Positions 17,209 through 26,324 of a stretch of DNA of 64,000 nt are shown here, piece by piece (positions within the stretch are counted from its first letter, which is position 1; every line of letters starts with the position of its first letter). Location of the stretch: the NCBI GenBank assembly GCA_963834755.1, contig CAWICQ010000003.1:124001-188000 (forward strand). The letters are read 5' to 3'. The DNA is from Dokdonella_A sp963834755 (lineage in GTDB: Bacteria > Pseudomonadota > Gammaproteobacteria > Xanthomonadales > Rhodanobacteraceae). Position numbers and translations under genes: made by a program. The notes under the pieces were generated by a model. That model saw only the letters and a list, made by a program, of their open reading frames with translations. It was not told the DNA's origin and made no database searches.

Positions 17209-20200
17209 TTACTGACACGGCTGAGATGCAGTCCCCGTGTCGAAGCCGTCGCGTAGCAGTATCTCGCCCGCGGGCAGGACCTCGAAGATCACGTTCTCGC
17301 TCGCGCTCGCGCCGCCGGGTACGGTCGTCGTCGCATTCAGCGCGGACGTGTACGTGCCGCTCGCAGTGAGCGTACCCGACAGCAACGAACCCATGATCGA
17401 CAATGTCGGCGGCGGATTGGTCGCACTGTAGCTCAATGTTTGACCCGCTGGCGGCGTGAACAGCAGCGACAGATCGAGGCTGACGGCGTCGCCGACGACG
17501 TCGACCTGTTTCGGCAGCACGCATGACACGGTCGGCGCCTGTTGGTTGATCGTGACCGAGACCGTTGCGGCGACGCACGCTCCGCTTGCGTCACACGCTT
17601 CGTATTGCCAGCTGTCAGCGACGGGGTTCATATTGACGTAAACGAACGTTCCGTCCGTGTTCAACGTGACATGTCCGTTCGATGGAGCGTCAATCAGATG
17701 CGCCTTGAGCGCGTCGCCTGCATCGGGATCGGTGTCATTGTCCAACACGCTAGCCGGCACGTTGAGATCGCCGACCAGCGTATTTGCGGTTCCGTTGGGC
17801 GCGACTACGATTGCGTCATCCATCGGGATCGGCGCCTGATCCAACGGGCCATTCTTGATGGATATGCTCACGACTCCCGACGTGCACGCGCCGTGCTGAT
17901 CGCAAGCTTCGTACAGAAATGTGTCGCTGGTTGCGTTCGGATCGGTGTTTTGATAACTGAATGTGCCGTCGGGACTGAACATCAACGTGCCAGAGGCGGA
18001 GAACAGTCCGCTCATCTTGACTGCCGACAATGTATCGCCGCCGTCCGGATCGCTGTCATTGTCCAGCACGCTGCTTGCGCCGCCGATCAGCGTCGTCGCC
18101 GTCCCGTTTGGCGCCACCTGAATCGCGTCGTCAACAACGATCGGCAGGTGATTGCTCGGACCGTTGCCAATGGTGATCGTGACAACGCCCATATCGCAGG
18201 CGCCGTGGTTGTCGCAGGCCTGGTATTCGAAGCTGTCGCTAACCGCGTTCGCGTTAGTATTGTGATAGCTGAATGTGCCGTTGGTGTTCAGCGCGACGGT
18301 GCCCTCGCTCGGATCGGTCAACTTGACTGCCGTCAGCGTATCGCTCGGATCCGGGTCCACGTCGTTCGCCAGCACGCTAGTTGCGCCACCCACTAGTGCC
18401 GTGGCAATTCCGTTCGGCACGAGTTGGATCGCATCGCCCGTCGCAAACGGCACATGGTTCACAGGAACGCCGTTGCCGATCGTAATCGTCACTGTGGCCG
18501 TCGCACACAGCGGCGGGTTCCTGTTATCGCAGGCCTTGTACTGGAAGCTGTCGCTGCTCGCGTTCGCGTTGGTGTTTTGGTAATTGAACGTCCCATCCGG
18601 ATTCAAGCCCAGCGTTCCATTGCTAGGCGCGCTCACCACAGCAGCCGTCAGCGGATCTCCGTCCGGATCAATGTCGTTGGCCAACACACTGCTCGCGCCG
18701 CCGACCAGCATCGTCGCCGTTCCATTCGGCGTCACTTCGATCGCATCTCCGACAGCGATGGGGGCCTGGTTGCTGCCCACGGCGCCGATCGTGATCGATA
18801 CGGTGGCCGGATCGCACAGCGGAGGCGCGGCGTTGTCGCACGCCAGGTACGAGAAACTATCGCTCGTCGCATTCGAGTTCGTGTTGCGATAGCTGAACGT
18901 GCCGTCGATGTTGAGCGTCAGAGTGCCCTGTGTGGGACCCACGCCCATCAAGGTCGCCGACAGCGGGTCCCCATCGGGGTCGGTGTCGTTGGCTAGTACG
19001 CTCGCGGCGCCGCTGACTAAAGTCGTCGCGATGCCATTCGGCGCCACCTGGATCGCATCGTCTGCCGCGACCGGGGGATTGTCAGTCGGAGCGCCGCTGA
19101 TAACGATTTGCACCGTAGCTACGTTTGAATAAGCGGAGTGCACGTCTTGCGCGCGATAGGAGAAGGCGTCGTTTACCGAGGCGTCGCCGTTGTTGTGATA
19201 GCTGAATGTGCCGTCGGTATTGAACGTCAATGTGCCGTGCGCAGGACCGCTGACCAGCTCCGCCACCAACGTCGCGGTCTCGCCCGGATCCGGGTCCGAA
19301 TCGTTAGCCAAGACGCTGTTGGCACCACCGACCAGCGCCGTCGCGGTTCCGTTTGAGGCGACGTTGATCAGATCGTTCACGGCAATCGGCGGCGAGTTCA
19401 CTGGACCGTTGCCGATCGTGATTGACACGGTTGCGGCGCTGCACCCGCCATGGATGTCGCACGCTTCATAGACGAAATTGTCGCTCGTCGCCGGATCGTT
19501 GACGTCGTTGTGATAGCTGAACGCGCCATCCAACGTCAGCGTCACCGTCCCGTGGGCGGGCGCGCCGATCAGCTTGGCCGTGAGGGTCAGGCCTTCGCCC
19601 GGATCGGGATCACTGTCGTTGCCCAACACGCTGCTGGAGCCACCGATCAGCGTCGTCGCGGTACCGCCGGCTGCGACCTGAATCGCGTCGGCCGCGGCCG
19701 TCGGCAGATGGTTCATCGGCGCATTGGTAACGGTGACGGTGATTGTTCCTGCCGCGCAGGCGCCGTGGATATCGCATGCTTCATACAGCATGGTGTCGGC
19801 GAATATCGCGGGATTGTGGTTGTGATAGCTGAACGACCCATCGGCATTTAGCGTGATCGTGCCACTGCCTTTTATGAGACCGCTCATTTTGACGGCGCTC
19901 AGTGTTGCCGTTTCGCCCTGATCGGGATCGAAATCGTTCGCGAGCACACTTGTCGCGCCGCCGACGAGCACAGTCGCGGTGCCACTCGGTACGACCTGGA
20001 TTTCATCGTCGACCGCGATCGGAAGATGGTTCGTCAATCCGTTACCAATCGAGATCGTCACGACGCCTTCGGCACACGCACCGTGAATGTCGCACGCTTG
20101 GTACTGGAAGACGTCCGTTGTCGCGGGGTCGCCCATGAAGTTCTGATAGTTGAACGTGCCGTCGGCATTGAAGGTCAGCGTGCCATGGCTTGGACCGGTG

Positions 20201-23200
20201 CCGACAAGTTTTGCAGTCAATGCGGCCGTCTCGCCCGGATCGGGATCAACGTCGTTGGCAAGCACGCTCGCGGCTCCACCGACCAGCTTGGTCGAAGTGC
20301 CCGCCAGCGCGACATCGATGGCGTCATCCACTGCGAACGGCAGGTGATTGACCGGTCCGCTACCAATCGTGATTGTCACGGTCGCAGAGCTGCTTCCACC
20401 GTGCACATCCTTCGCCTCATAGACGAAACTGTCGGTCGTCGCGGCATCACCGTTGTGGTGATAGTTGAATGTGCCATCGGAATTGAGTGTCAGCGAGCCG
20501 TGAGCGGGACCGCCACCGATAAGCGTTGCAGTCAACGTGGCGGTTTCGCCGGGATCCGGATCGCTGTCGTTGGCGAGAACGCTGTTGGCACCGCCGACGA
20601 GCGTTGTCGAGGTACCGCCGGCAGCGACTTGAATCGCATCGTCGATTGCGATCGGCAAGTTATCCAGAGCGCCGTTGCCGATCGTGATTGATACAGTGGC
20701 AGGTGTTGCCGTACAAGCGCCGTGGATGTCGCACGCCTGGTACTGGAAGCTGTCGGTCGTCGGCTGGCCGTTGAACGCGTGGTAGCTGAACGAGCCGTCC
20801 GCGTGGAAGGTCAGCGTACCGTGTGCGGGTGCGCTGCCAACCTGTTGCGCAGTCATCGTTGCCGTATCGCCGGGATTGGGGTCGAAGTCGTTCGCCAGTA
20901 CGCTCGAAGAGCCATCGACAAGCACCGTCGCCGTGCCGCCGGGAGCGACCTGCATCGCATCGTCGACCGCAAACGGAGGCAGATTGACTGGACCGTTACC
21001 GATTGTGATGGTGACAGTCGCAGCGCTCGCCGCACCATGGATGTCGCGGGCTTCGTAAGTGAAACTGTCGGTAGTCGCAGCATCACCGTTATGGTGATAG
21101 CTGAAAGTACCGTCGGTGTTGAGCGCCAACTGACCATGGCCAGGCTGACCGCCTACGAGGTGCGCGGTCAATGTCGCGGTCTCGCCCGGATCGGGATCGG
21201 TGTCGTTCGCCAGCACACTCGAAGCGCCGCCAGTCAGCGTCGTGGCGGTGCCACCAACCGGTACTTGGAGCGCATCGCCGTTGGCGATCGGCGGCTGATT
21301 GATCACGTCGGTAATTTCGATAGTCACGGTTGCGACGCTGGTTGCTCCGAACACGTCGCGCGCCTGGTACATGAAACTGTCAGTCGACGCGTTCGCATCG
21401 GTATTCTGATAGGTGAACGTGCCGTTGTTGTTCAATGTCAGCGTGCCGTGACTTGGGCCGCCGTTGGGAACAGGCAACGCAATCAGCGTCGCCGTCTGAC
21501 CCGGGTCGGGGTCGCTGTCGTTCGCCAACACGCTGTTAGCGCCGCCATCTAGGACGCTCGTGGCGAAGCCCGGCGTTACATGGGTCGCATCGTCCACCGC
21601 CACCGGCAGATGATTGGGGACGTCGCTGATCGTGATGTGCACGGTGCCATAGGCGCATGCCGGCAGGGGCAGCGCGTTGTCACACACCGAATACTGAAAT
21701 TCGTCGGTGGTGGCATTGGAGTTGGTGTTCTGGTAGCTGAATGTGCCATCGGCGTTCAACGTGTACGTTCCGGCATTCGAGAAACCCGTTCCCGGTATGC
21801 CTATCGACAGCGTTTGTCCGACGTTGGGATCGAAGTCGTTGGCAAGCAAGCTCGTCGCGCCGCCGACCAGAACGGTCGACGTTCCCCCCGGCGTCACCTG
21901 AATCGCATCGTCGATCGCGACCGGAGAATAGTTTGGATTGGCACCGGTGATGTTGATGTGGACCGTGGCCTGTACACATGACGTGTAGGTATCGCAAGCG
22001 TTGTACTTGAAGCTGTCGGTCAAACACTGGTCGGTGGTGCTTTGGTACGTGAATGTTCCGTCGGGATTCAGTGTCAGGTTGCCGCATACGGGGCTGGCTG
22101 CAACCGTAGCCAATACGACGTAATCGCCCGGATCAGGGTCGGTATCATTGTCGAGAACGCTGGAAGGAATTCGCGCGTCCCCGACGATCACCGTAGTCGA
22201 CTGAAACGCGGCAACGCTGACCTGATCATCCTGCGGCGCCGGCGGATGGTTCATCGCCAGAACTGTCAGAGTTGCGACTGCCGGGTAGCTGGTCGGAGCA
22301 GAGCTGGTAACCAGACCCGTCGAATTTGACCAGGTTCCTGCGGCCGTACCCACAACGTTGATGGCGATGGTGCAACTGCTATGGGCTGCGATGATGCCGC
22401 TGCTGCTCATGGACAACGAGGTCCCGTTCGGCATAGTCGACAGTGTTCCGCAATTGTTCTGCGCTACAGGGTTGTTGGCCGCGTTCTGTATGCCCATTGG
22501 GTAGGAGTCGGCAAACGAAATGTTCGTAATCTGTTGCGCGTTCGGATTGCTCATCGTGATCGTCATCTGCGATCCCGCACCGAGCACGATGTTTGGACGG
22601 TTGAACGTCATCGTCACAAGTGGAGGAACCATGTTCACCGGCTGCTGCGCGCACGTATTGTTGTAGTGCCACGGAGTGTGCCCGGTTGCCGCGTCCCACT
22701 GCGCATTGACCTGCATGTTGCCCGATGCGGCAAGGCTGGTGGGACACAGTTTGGAATCGCTCGCGACGAGCGTATCTGGATTGGGGCCCGCACCGACTTG
22801 CCCCGTCAGTTGCGCGTTTCCATTCACGCGATACGAAAGCAATTGTGTTGCAGCGAGCGATGGCATGCTGCCACTCAACGAATTGTTGGATGCATAGAAT
22901 TTCTGAAGGCTATTTGGATAACTGGCCGGTAGCGAACCGGTCAGCTGGTTGTTCGAAACGTCAAAGATCTGAAGCGCGGTCATTCCGACAATCGAAGGCA
23001 CGGTACCGCTCAGGTTATTGCTGGATACCGTGAAGACTTGGAAGACACCACCCGAGGGCAAGGGTGGAATCGGTCCTGTAAACTGATTCCAGTCGGCGAT
23101 GAAGGAAACCAGACTTGAAAGGCCAGAAAGATCGGGAATCGATCCGCTAAAGAGATTCGAGCTCACATCGACGCTTTGCAGCGTCGTGCTTGCGCTCAGT

Positions 23201-23748
23201 GAGGGGATGGGGCCGGTAAGCGCGTTGCTGCTGACATCGATGCTGTGCAGAGGTGCCGACGCATTCCAAGTGGGAAATGGGCCGGACAGGTGATTGTTGT
23301 GCAGTAAAACTACCCTCAATGATGGATTGGATAGATATGGAATGTGGCCTGAGAGCGAGTTATCAGTAAAATCGAGGCCTTGCAAAAAGGACAGTCCACC
23401 GAGGTCGGGAATGGACCCGCTCAAATTGTTGTTCGGCAATGATAAACTGCCTACCGCTCCCGCAGCGCAAGCGACCCCGAACCACGTGCACTCCGAGCCC
23501 TGCGCGCCGCCCCATCCGGTGTGATTGGTCCAATTGCTGCCGTTGGTCGCATTGTAGAGATTGAGCAACGCCGCGCGCTCACTCAGCGAGACTGCACTGC
23601 TGAATGGAGCAAATGCCGAAAGCATGCCGCCCACTGCGAGCAGCAGTGCGAAACGCGCCATGCGCATGGAGGGCGCCATGCGCGTGCCAATCCGTTTGTG
23701 GAAGCTGAGCAGGCGCAGAATGGATTTGCTGGTGCGATTCATGATCAT
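17209..23748 (-). CDS. Giant secreted adhesin-like protein: LRR domain plus 15 tandem Ig/cadherin-like repeats
   Basis: 2179 residues. ATG 23748 follows GAGAGGGG; a second in-frame ATG at 23742 is also possible. A long basic N-region leads to a signal helix (RFALLLAVGGMLSAFAPFSS). Residues about 57-320 are plant-type leucine-rich repeats: a cap (ERAALLNLYNATNGSNWTNH) and about ten LxxxDVSSNxLxGxIPxL units. Residues about 370-495 look like a DUF11-type beta-sandwich (SQMTITMSNPNAQQITNISF). Residues 499-2069 are 15 repeats of about 105 residues, consensus PIAVDDAIQVAPxGTATTLV, SVLANDSDPDPG, GTLTLNxDGTFSYxN, DSFxYEACDIHG, VTITIGN, like tandem-95/VCBS modules with Ca-binding DxDxD-like turns. The tail ILLRDGFDTGTASQPCQ resembles that of two other exported proteins here. 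Monocistronic. Confidence 0.9.
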   Translation of the reverse strand: MIMNRTSKSILRLLSFHKRIGTRMAPSMRMARFALLLAVGGMLSAFAPFSSAVSLSERAALLNLYNATNGSNWTNHTGWGGAQGSECTWFGVACAAGAVGSLSLPNNNLSGSIPDLGGLSFLQGLDFTDNSLSGHIPYLSNPSLRVVLLHNNHLSGPFPTWNASAPLHSIDVSSNALTGPIPSLSASTTLQSVDVSSNLFSGSIPDLSGLSSLVSFIADWNQFTGPIPPLPSGGVFQVFTVSSNNLSGTVPSIVGMTALQIFDVSNNQLTGSLPASYPNSLQKFYASNNSLSGSMPSLAATQLLSYRVNGNAQLTGQVGAGPNPDTLVASDSKLCPTSLAASGNMQVNAQWDAATGHTPWHYNNTCAQQPVNMVPPLVTMTFNRPNIVLGAGSQMTITMSNPNAQQITNISFADSYPMGIQNAANNPVAQNNCGTLSTMPNGTSLSMSSSGIIAAHSSCTIAINVVGTAAGTWSNSTGLVTSSAPTSYPAVATLTVLAMNHPPAPQDDQVSVAAFQSTTVIVGDARIPSSVLDNDTDPDPGDYVVLATVAASPVCGNLTLNPDGTFTYQSTTDQCLTDSFKYNACDTYTSCVQATVHINITGANPNYSPVAIDDAIQVTPGGTSTVLVGGATSLLANDFDPNVGQTLSIGIPGTGFSNAGTYTLNADGTFSYQNTNSNATTDEFQYSVCDNALPLPACAYGTVHITISDVPNHLPVAVDDATHVTPGFATSVLDGGANSVLANDSDPDPGQTATLIALPVPNGGPSHGTLTLNNNGTFTYQNTDANASTDSFMYQARDVFGATSVATVTIEITDVINQPPIANGDALQVPVGGTATTLTGGASSVLANDTDPDPGETATLTAHLVGGQPGHGQLALNTDGTFSYHHNGDAATTDSFTYEARDIHGAASAATVTITIGNGPVNLPPFAVDDAMQVAPGGTATVLVDGSSSVLANDFDPNPGDTATMTAQQVGSAPAHGTLTFHADGSFSYHAFNGQPTTDSFQYQACDIHGACTATPATVSITIGNGALDNLPIAIDDAIQVAAGGTSTTLVGGANSVLANDSDPDPGETATLTATLIGGGPAHGSLTLNSDGTFNYHHNGDAATTDSFVYEAKDVHGGSSSATVTITIGSGPVNHLPFAVDDAIDVALAGTSTKLVGGAASVLANDVDPDPGETAALTAKLVGTGPSHGTLTFNADGTFNYQNFMGDPATTDVFQYQACDIHGACAEGVVTISIGNGLTNHLPIAVDDEIQVVPSGTATVLVGGATSVLANDFDPDQGETATLSAVKMSGLIKGSGTITLNADGSFSYHNHNPAIFADTMLYEACDIHGACAAGTITVTVTNAPMNHLPTAAADAIQVAAGGTATTLIGGSSSVLGNDSDPDPGEGLTLTAKLIGAPAHGTVTLTLDGAFSYHNDVNDPATSDNFVYEACDIHGGCSAATVSITIGNGPVNSPPIAVNDLINVASNGTATALVGGANSVLANDSDPDPGETATLVAELVSGPAHGTLTFNTDGTFSYHNNGDASVNDAFSYRAQDVHSAYSNVATVQIVISGAPTDNPPVAADDAIQVAPNGIATTLVSGAASVLANDTDPDGDPLSATLMGVGPTQGTLTLNIDGTFSYRNTNSNATSDSFSYLACDNAAPPLCDPATVSITIGAVGSNQAPIAVGDAIEVTPNGTATMLVGGASSVLANDIDPDGDPLTAAVVSAPSNGTLGLNPDGTFNYQNTNANASSDSFQYKACDNRNPPLCATATVTITIGNGVPVNHVPFATGDAIQLVPNGIATALVGGATSVLANDVDPDPSDTLTAVKLTDPSEGTVALNTNGTFSYHNTNANAVSDSFEYQACDNHGACDMGVVTITIGNGPSNHLPIVVDDAIQVAPNGTATTLIGGASSVLDNDSDPDGGDTLSAVKMSGLFSASGTLMFSPDGTFSYQNTDPNATSDTFLYEACDQHGACTSGVVSISIKNGPLDQAPIPMDDAIVVAPNGTANTLVGDLNVPASVLDNDTDPDAGDALKAHLIDAPSNGHVTLNTDGTFVYVNMNPVADSWQYEACDASGACVAATVSVTINQQAPTVSCVLPKQVDVVGDAVSLDLSLLFTPPAGQTLSYSATNPPPTLSIMGSLLSGTLTASGTYTSALNATTTVPGGASASENVIFEVLPAGEILLRDGFDTGTASQPCQ
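17542..22254 (-). repeat. Array of 15 tandem protein-coding repeats (~315 bp each)
   Basis: Within the giant gene, 15 units of about 310-320 bp encode the bacterial Ig/cadherin-like modules. The units are similar in protein (SVLANDxDPDPGETATLTA, DGTFSYHN, YEACDIHGAC) but diverged in DNA, so the array is old or under selection against identity. Units 4 and 6 share the block HHNGDAATTDSF exactly, and units 11-13 form a second related group with YQNTNANA and ACDN, which suggests internal duplications of neighbouring units. Confidence 0.85.
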
Positions 23749-24049
23749 GGTTCCCCTCTCAATCGAGAGCAGCACGCAGGCCAGCGTGTGCGGTCGTGTC
23801 GGGTAGGGTTACGACATCTCGACTACGAACCGGACATTTCCATGCGTCATAACAGCGGCGCTTCTTTCCGAATGTCCGCTTCGGCTGCGAATCTCGTAAT
23901 GCATCAGTTGGTTTCATTCGATCTGATCCGTATGTCTGAAGGTGCTGACGGTACCGATGGCCCGTACGACATCCTTCGCCTATTGCGAGATGCACGGCGG
24001 GACTTCCACCTGACGGTTACGGCCGTGGCTGGCACTCGCGAGCGGGTAC
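23749..24049. other. Intergenic region upstream of the giant surface gene
   Basis: About 300 bases that must contain the giant gene's promoter and leader. Only the ribosome-binding GAGAGGGG just before ATG 23748 is recognisable. Open frames reading through here on both strands look like shadows. Confidence 0.45.
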
Positions 24050-24460
24050 TTGCGCCGCCGACAATTGCTGCGAACGCTGCGCGAGCACGTGGCACACAGC
24101 TCGATCGGCACGGAGCGCGAGCGCTGCGGCAAGCTGTTCCTGTTGACCGTCTTGTTGTATGGCGCGCTGGACTGGCAATTCGCTGGGTGCGGGATCGACG
24201 TCGAGACGGATGTCCAGCTCGAGCGCATGCGGCAGAACTACTACCATGGCGGTCCGGCGGCGGACGATCTGCTTTCGCCCGAAGGCTGGCGCGAACGTCT
24301 CGGCCAGCAGGTGTTGCGGCTGGAGCAGCAGCTTTCCCCTCCCGAGGACTACGCGCAGCGACTCGTCAAGTTGACGGCGCTTGCGCAGGCGGCGCTGGAG
24401 GCTGCGTGCCGAAGATCGCGTAATCCGGTCACGGCGGTGCTCGACGACGGCGGACGCTGA
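24050..24460 (+). CDS. Small phage-type hypothetical protein, start uncertain
   Basis: An open frame of 136 codons from TTG 24050. The convincing part is residues about 48-120: GIDVETDVQLERMRQNYYHG, GPAADDLLSPEGWRERLGQQ and EDYAQRLVKLTALAQAALEA. Prophage and mobile-element proteins show the pattern R-Q-N-x-x-W/Y-G-G-P-A-x-D-D, a tryptophan, then a Y-x-x-R-L-V-K-x-A-A-L helix; this is from memory of the family, not a search. The N-terminal 45 residues (RRRQLLRTLREHVAHSS) are less convincing, and no ribosome-binding site marks a start. No other phage gene is near, so it may be a relic. Confidence 0.4.
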   Translation: MRRRQLLRTLREHVAHSSIGTERERCGKLFLLTVLLYGALDWQFAGCGIDVETDVQLERMRQNYYHGGPAADDLLSPEGWRERLGQQVLRLEQQLSPPEDYAQRLVKLTALAQAALEAACRRSRNPVTAVLDDGGR

Positions 24461-24920
24461 AGGTCGAGGACCTCGACTGACGTCTGATCGAATGGCCACC
24501 GATTTCGACGAGTTGGGCGCACGTGGCGGTGCCAGATCGCGATGTTTGTCGGCAGCGACGCAATCGGTATGCAGCGCTCGAACGAATTGCGAGATGGCGG
24601 CGGTCGCAATGGCGCCATCCAGGTCCCCACAAATAAACGAGGCCCGGCCGTGACCGAAAACGCCGCGATGGAAAATCGAATTGCCCGTCCAACAGCAAGA
24701 TCAGACGGATCTGCATGCAACTTTTGCATAACCTCTTGGGGTCATTAAGTCGCCCCGGCCATTCGCCGCGGACCGCTTGCCGCATCGCAACAATTGCCAC
24801 TTCGTCGCCCTCCACGTTTGCGCTGGGCCGGGGCCGGTGGACGATCGTTCCAGCCCGCCCTCGCCCCGGTGCTGTCACGGTATGGACTACACTGGCCGCA
24901 CAGTGGTGGAACACCTCCGT
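24461..24920. other. Intergenic region upstream of the ECF sigma gene
   Basis: 460 bases with no open frame I would support on either strand. The segment around 24640-24750 is less GC-rich (for example CAACTTTTGCATAACCTC near 24719) and is the likeliest place for the sigma-factor promoter. Confidence 0.4.
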
Positions 24921-25490
24921 ATGGCCGATCGGCCTCATGTCACTGATCTGCTCGACGCGGTCGCTCGCGGCGAGGAAAAAGCGCGCGACGAGCTCTTCGA
25001 GCGCGTCTATCAGGAATTGAAGCGCATCGCGCGCAGTCAGCTGCGGCGAAGCGGCGACTGGATGTCCGTCAATCCGACGACGCTGCTGCACGAAGCATGG
25101 CTCAAGTTCGCGCGAGCGGACGGACGCGAGCTTCAGGGCAGCACGCATTTCTACAACATTCTTTCGCAGGCGATGCGCCACGTACTGACCGATATCGCGC
25201 GCAGTCGCGTGACCACGAAGCGCGGTCACCAGATGGTCCGCGTCGAGTTGAATGAGCGTATCGAGCAACCCGATAGTTCGCTAGCGGAATTGCTGGCGGT
25301 CGATACCGCGCTGGAAAAACTCCAGTCCTGCGATCCGGAACTGGCGCAACTCGTCGAATGGCATTTTTTCGGCGGCATCAGCTTCGTCGACATTGCAAGG
25401 CTTCGCGGCGTCACGGAGCGCACGGTGCGCCGTCATTGGGACATGGCGCGCCTGTTTCTCATGAATGCGATCGAGGCTTCGTCGTCGTGA
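24921..25490 (+). CDS. ECF-type RNA polymerase sigma-70 family factor
   Basis: 189 residues from ATG 24921 (MADRPHVTDLLDAVARGEEK); an in-frame ATG at 24882 would add 13 residues. Region 2 includes ELFERVYQELKRIARSQLRR and VNPTTLLHEAWLKFARADG; region 4 is LEWH-like AQLVEWHFFGGISFVDIARL with GVTERTVRRHWDMARLFLMN. This matches the sigma-70 X6 group (TIGR02999) found in Xanthomonadales, Acidobacteria and Planctomycetes, often beside Ser/Thr kinases. No kinase or anti-sigma gene is adjacent. Its targets are unknown; the large exported proteins on either side are possible but unproven. Confidence 0.88.
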   Translation: MADRPHVTDLLDAVARGEEKARDELFERVYQELKRIARSQLRRSGDWMSVNPTTLLHEAWLKFARADGRELQGSTHFYNILSQAMRHVLTDIARSRVTTKRGHQMVRVELNERIEQPDSSLAELLAVDTALEKLQSCDPELAQLVEWHFFGGISFVDIARLRGVTERTVRRHWDMARLFLMNAIEASSS

Positions 25491-25548
25491 GGATGCGCTG
25501 TCCGGAGCTCCATCGTTTCGAGCTGCGGTAGATCTTCAAAGCCATGGC

Positions 25549-26229
25549 TCACGCAAAGAGCGTCACCGGAGAACTCGCTCGCGGCGCCTCGTCGTAGACG
25601 ATCGTGCACGAATGAATCCTCTGTGCATTCGATGCATTACGCACGGCAAAGACCACTTCGGTGGCGCGTGGCTTGTGCGCATCCAGTTTCGGATCGAGCA
25701 GGATATGCGCGCGAATGCGCAGACGCGTTGCATATTCCGCGCAGGGATCGTGGATGCGCCAGGATTCTTCCCACGTATCTTCGTACTTGAGCATTTCCTT
25801 GTCGGCCGCGAAGAATTCATCGACGCTGACCGCGCATGCCAGTGAAGGACGATCGCGCGGAATCAGCACGATGCTGGCCGACGGTCGGAACATCGCGCGT
25901 GCGATACGAATTTCGGCCTTGCTGCGGTTGCCGTCGAACAACACGTTCAAGATGAAGGAGACGGCAGCATCGACGGAGCTTTGATTCGAAGCATCCGGAT
26001 CGAAGACGCTGCTGCCGAGATTTCTCCCCATGCGATCGCGATCCATGCGCAAGGTCACGACGTTGCCGGCGCTTGCGGCGGCTTTTTCTGCTCTGCGGTT
26101 GATTTCTGGTGCGTAGCTCATGGACCGGATCCATTGCGTCAGGAAGAGGGACTGTCGGCCGGCGGACAGCTCATCCGCCGGTCGATTCGCCGAGGCGATG
26201 CGTCGCACCGCCCTCAGATATCCATTCAT
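25549..26229 (-). CDS. Hypothetical protein, 226 aa
   Basis: I choose ATG 26229 (MNGYLRAVRRIASANRPADE); a longer frame upstream reads like a shadow. The body has RRAEKAAASAGNVVTLRMDR, DAAVSFILNVLFDGNRSKAE, FFAADKEMLKYEDTWEESWR and DPKLDAHKPRATEVVFAVRN. There is no signal peptide, and no motif ties it to a known family. It lies convergent to the sigma factor gene and about 95 bases downstream of the HzsA-related gene on the same strand, so it may be co-transcribed with it. Confidence 0.55.
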   Translation of the reverse strand: MNGYLRAVRRIASANRPADELSAGRQSLFLTQWIRSMSYAPEINRRAEKAAASAGNVVTLRMDRDRMGRNLGSSVFDPDASNQSSVDAAVSFILNVLFDGNRSKAEIRIARAMFRPSASIVLIPRDRPSLACAVSVDEFFAADKEMLKYEDTWEESWRIHDPCAEYATRLRIRAHILLDPKLDAHKPRATEVVFAVRNASNAQRIHSCTIVYDEAPRASSPVTLFA

Positions 26230-26324
26230 TGCAGGATCAGTACGAGATTCGCACGTCAAAGCGGACACGCGGTTTGTCGGGCGAAGTCCTGCGTTGCGCA
26301 ACTGCGCTCCGCCAAGGCGCCCTT

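Noticed and set aside
17542..22254. Regular repeats as a possible CRISPR array
   Set aside because: Units of about 315 bp encode continuous protein modules; no short identical repeats with unique spacers.
23521..24423. 300-codon plus-strand frame across the start of the giant gene
   Set aside because: It overlaps the signal-peptide region of a well-supported gene and its translation has no recognisable features.
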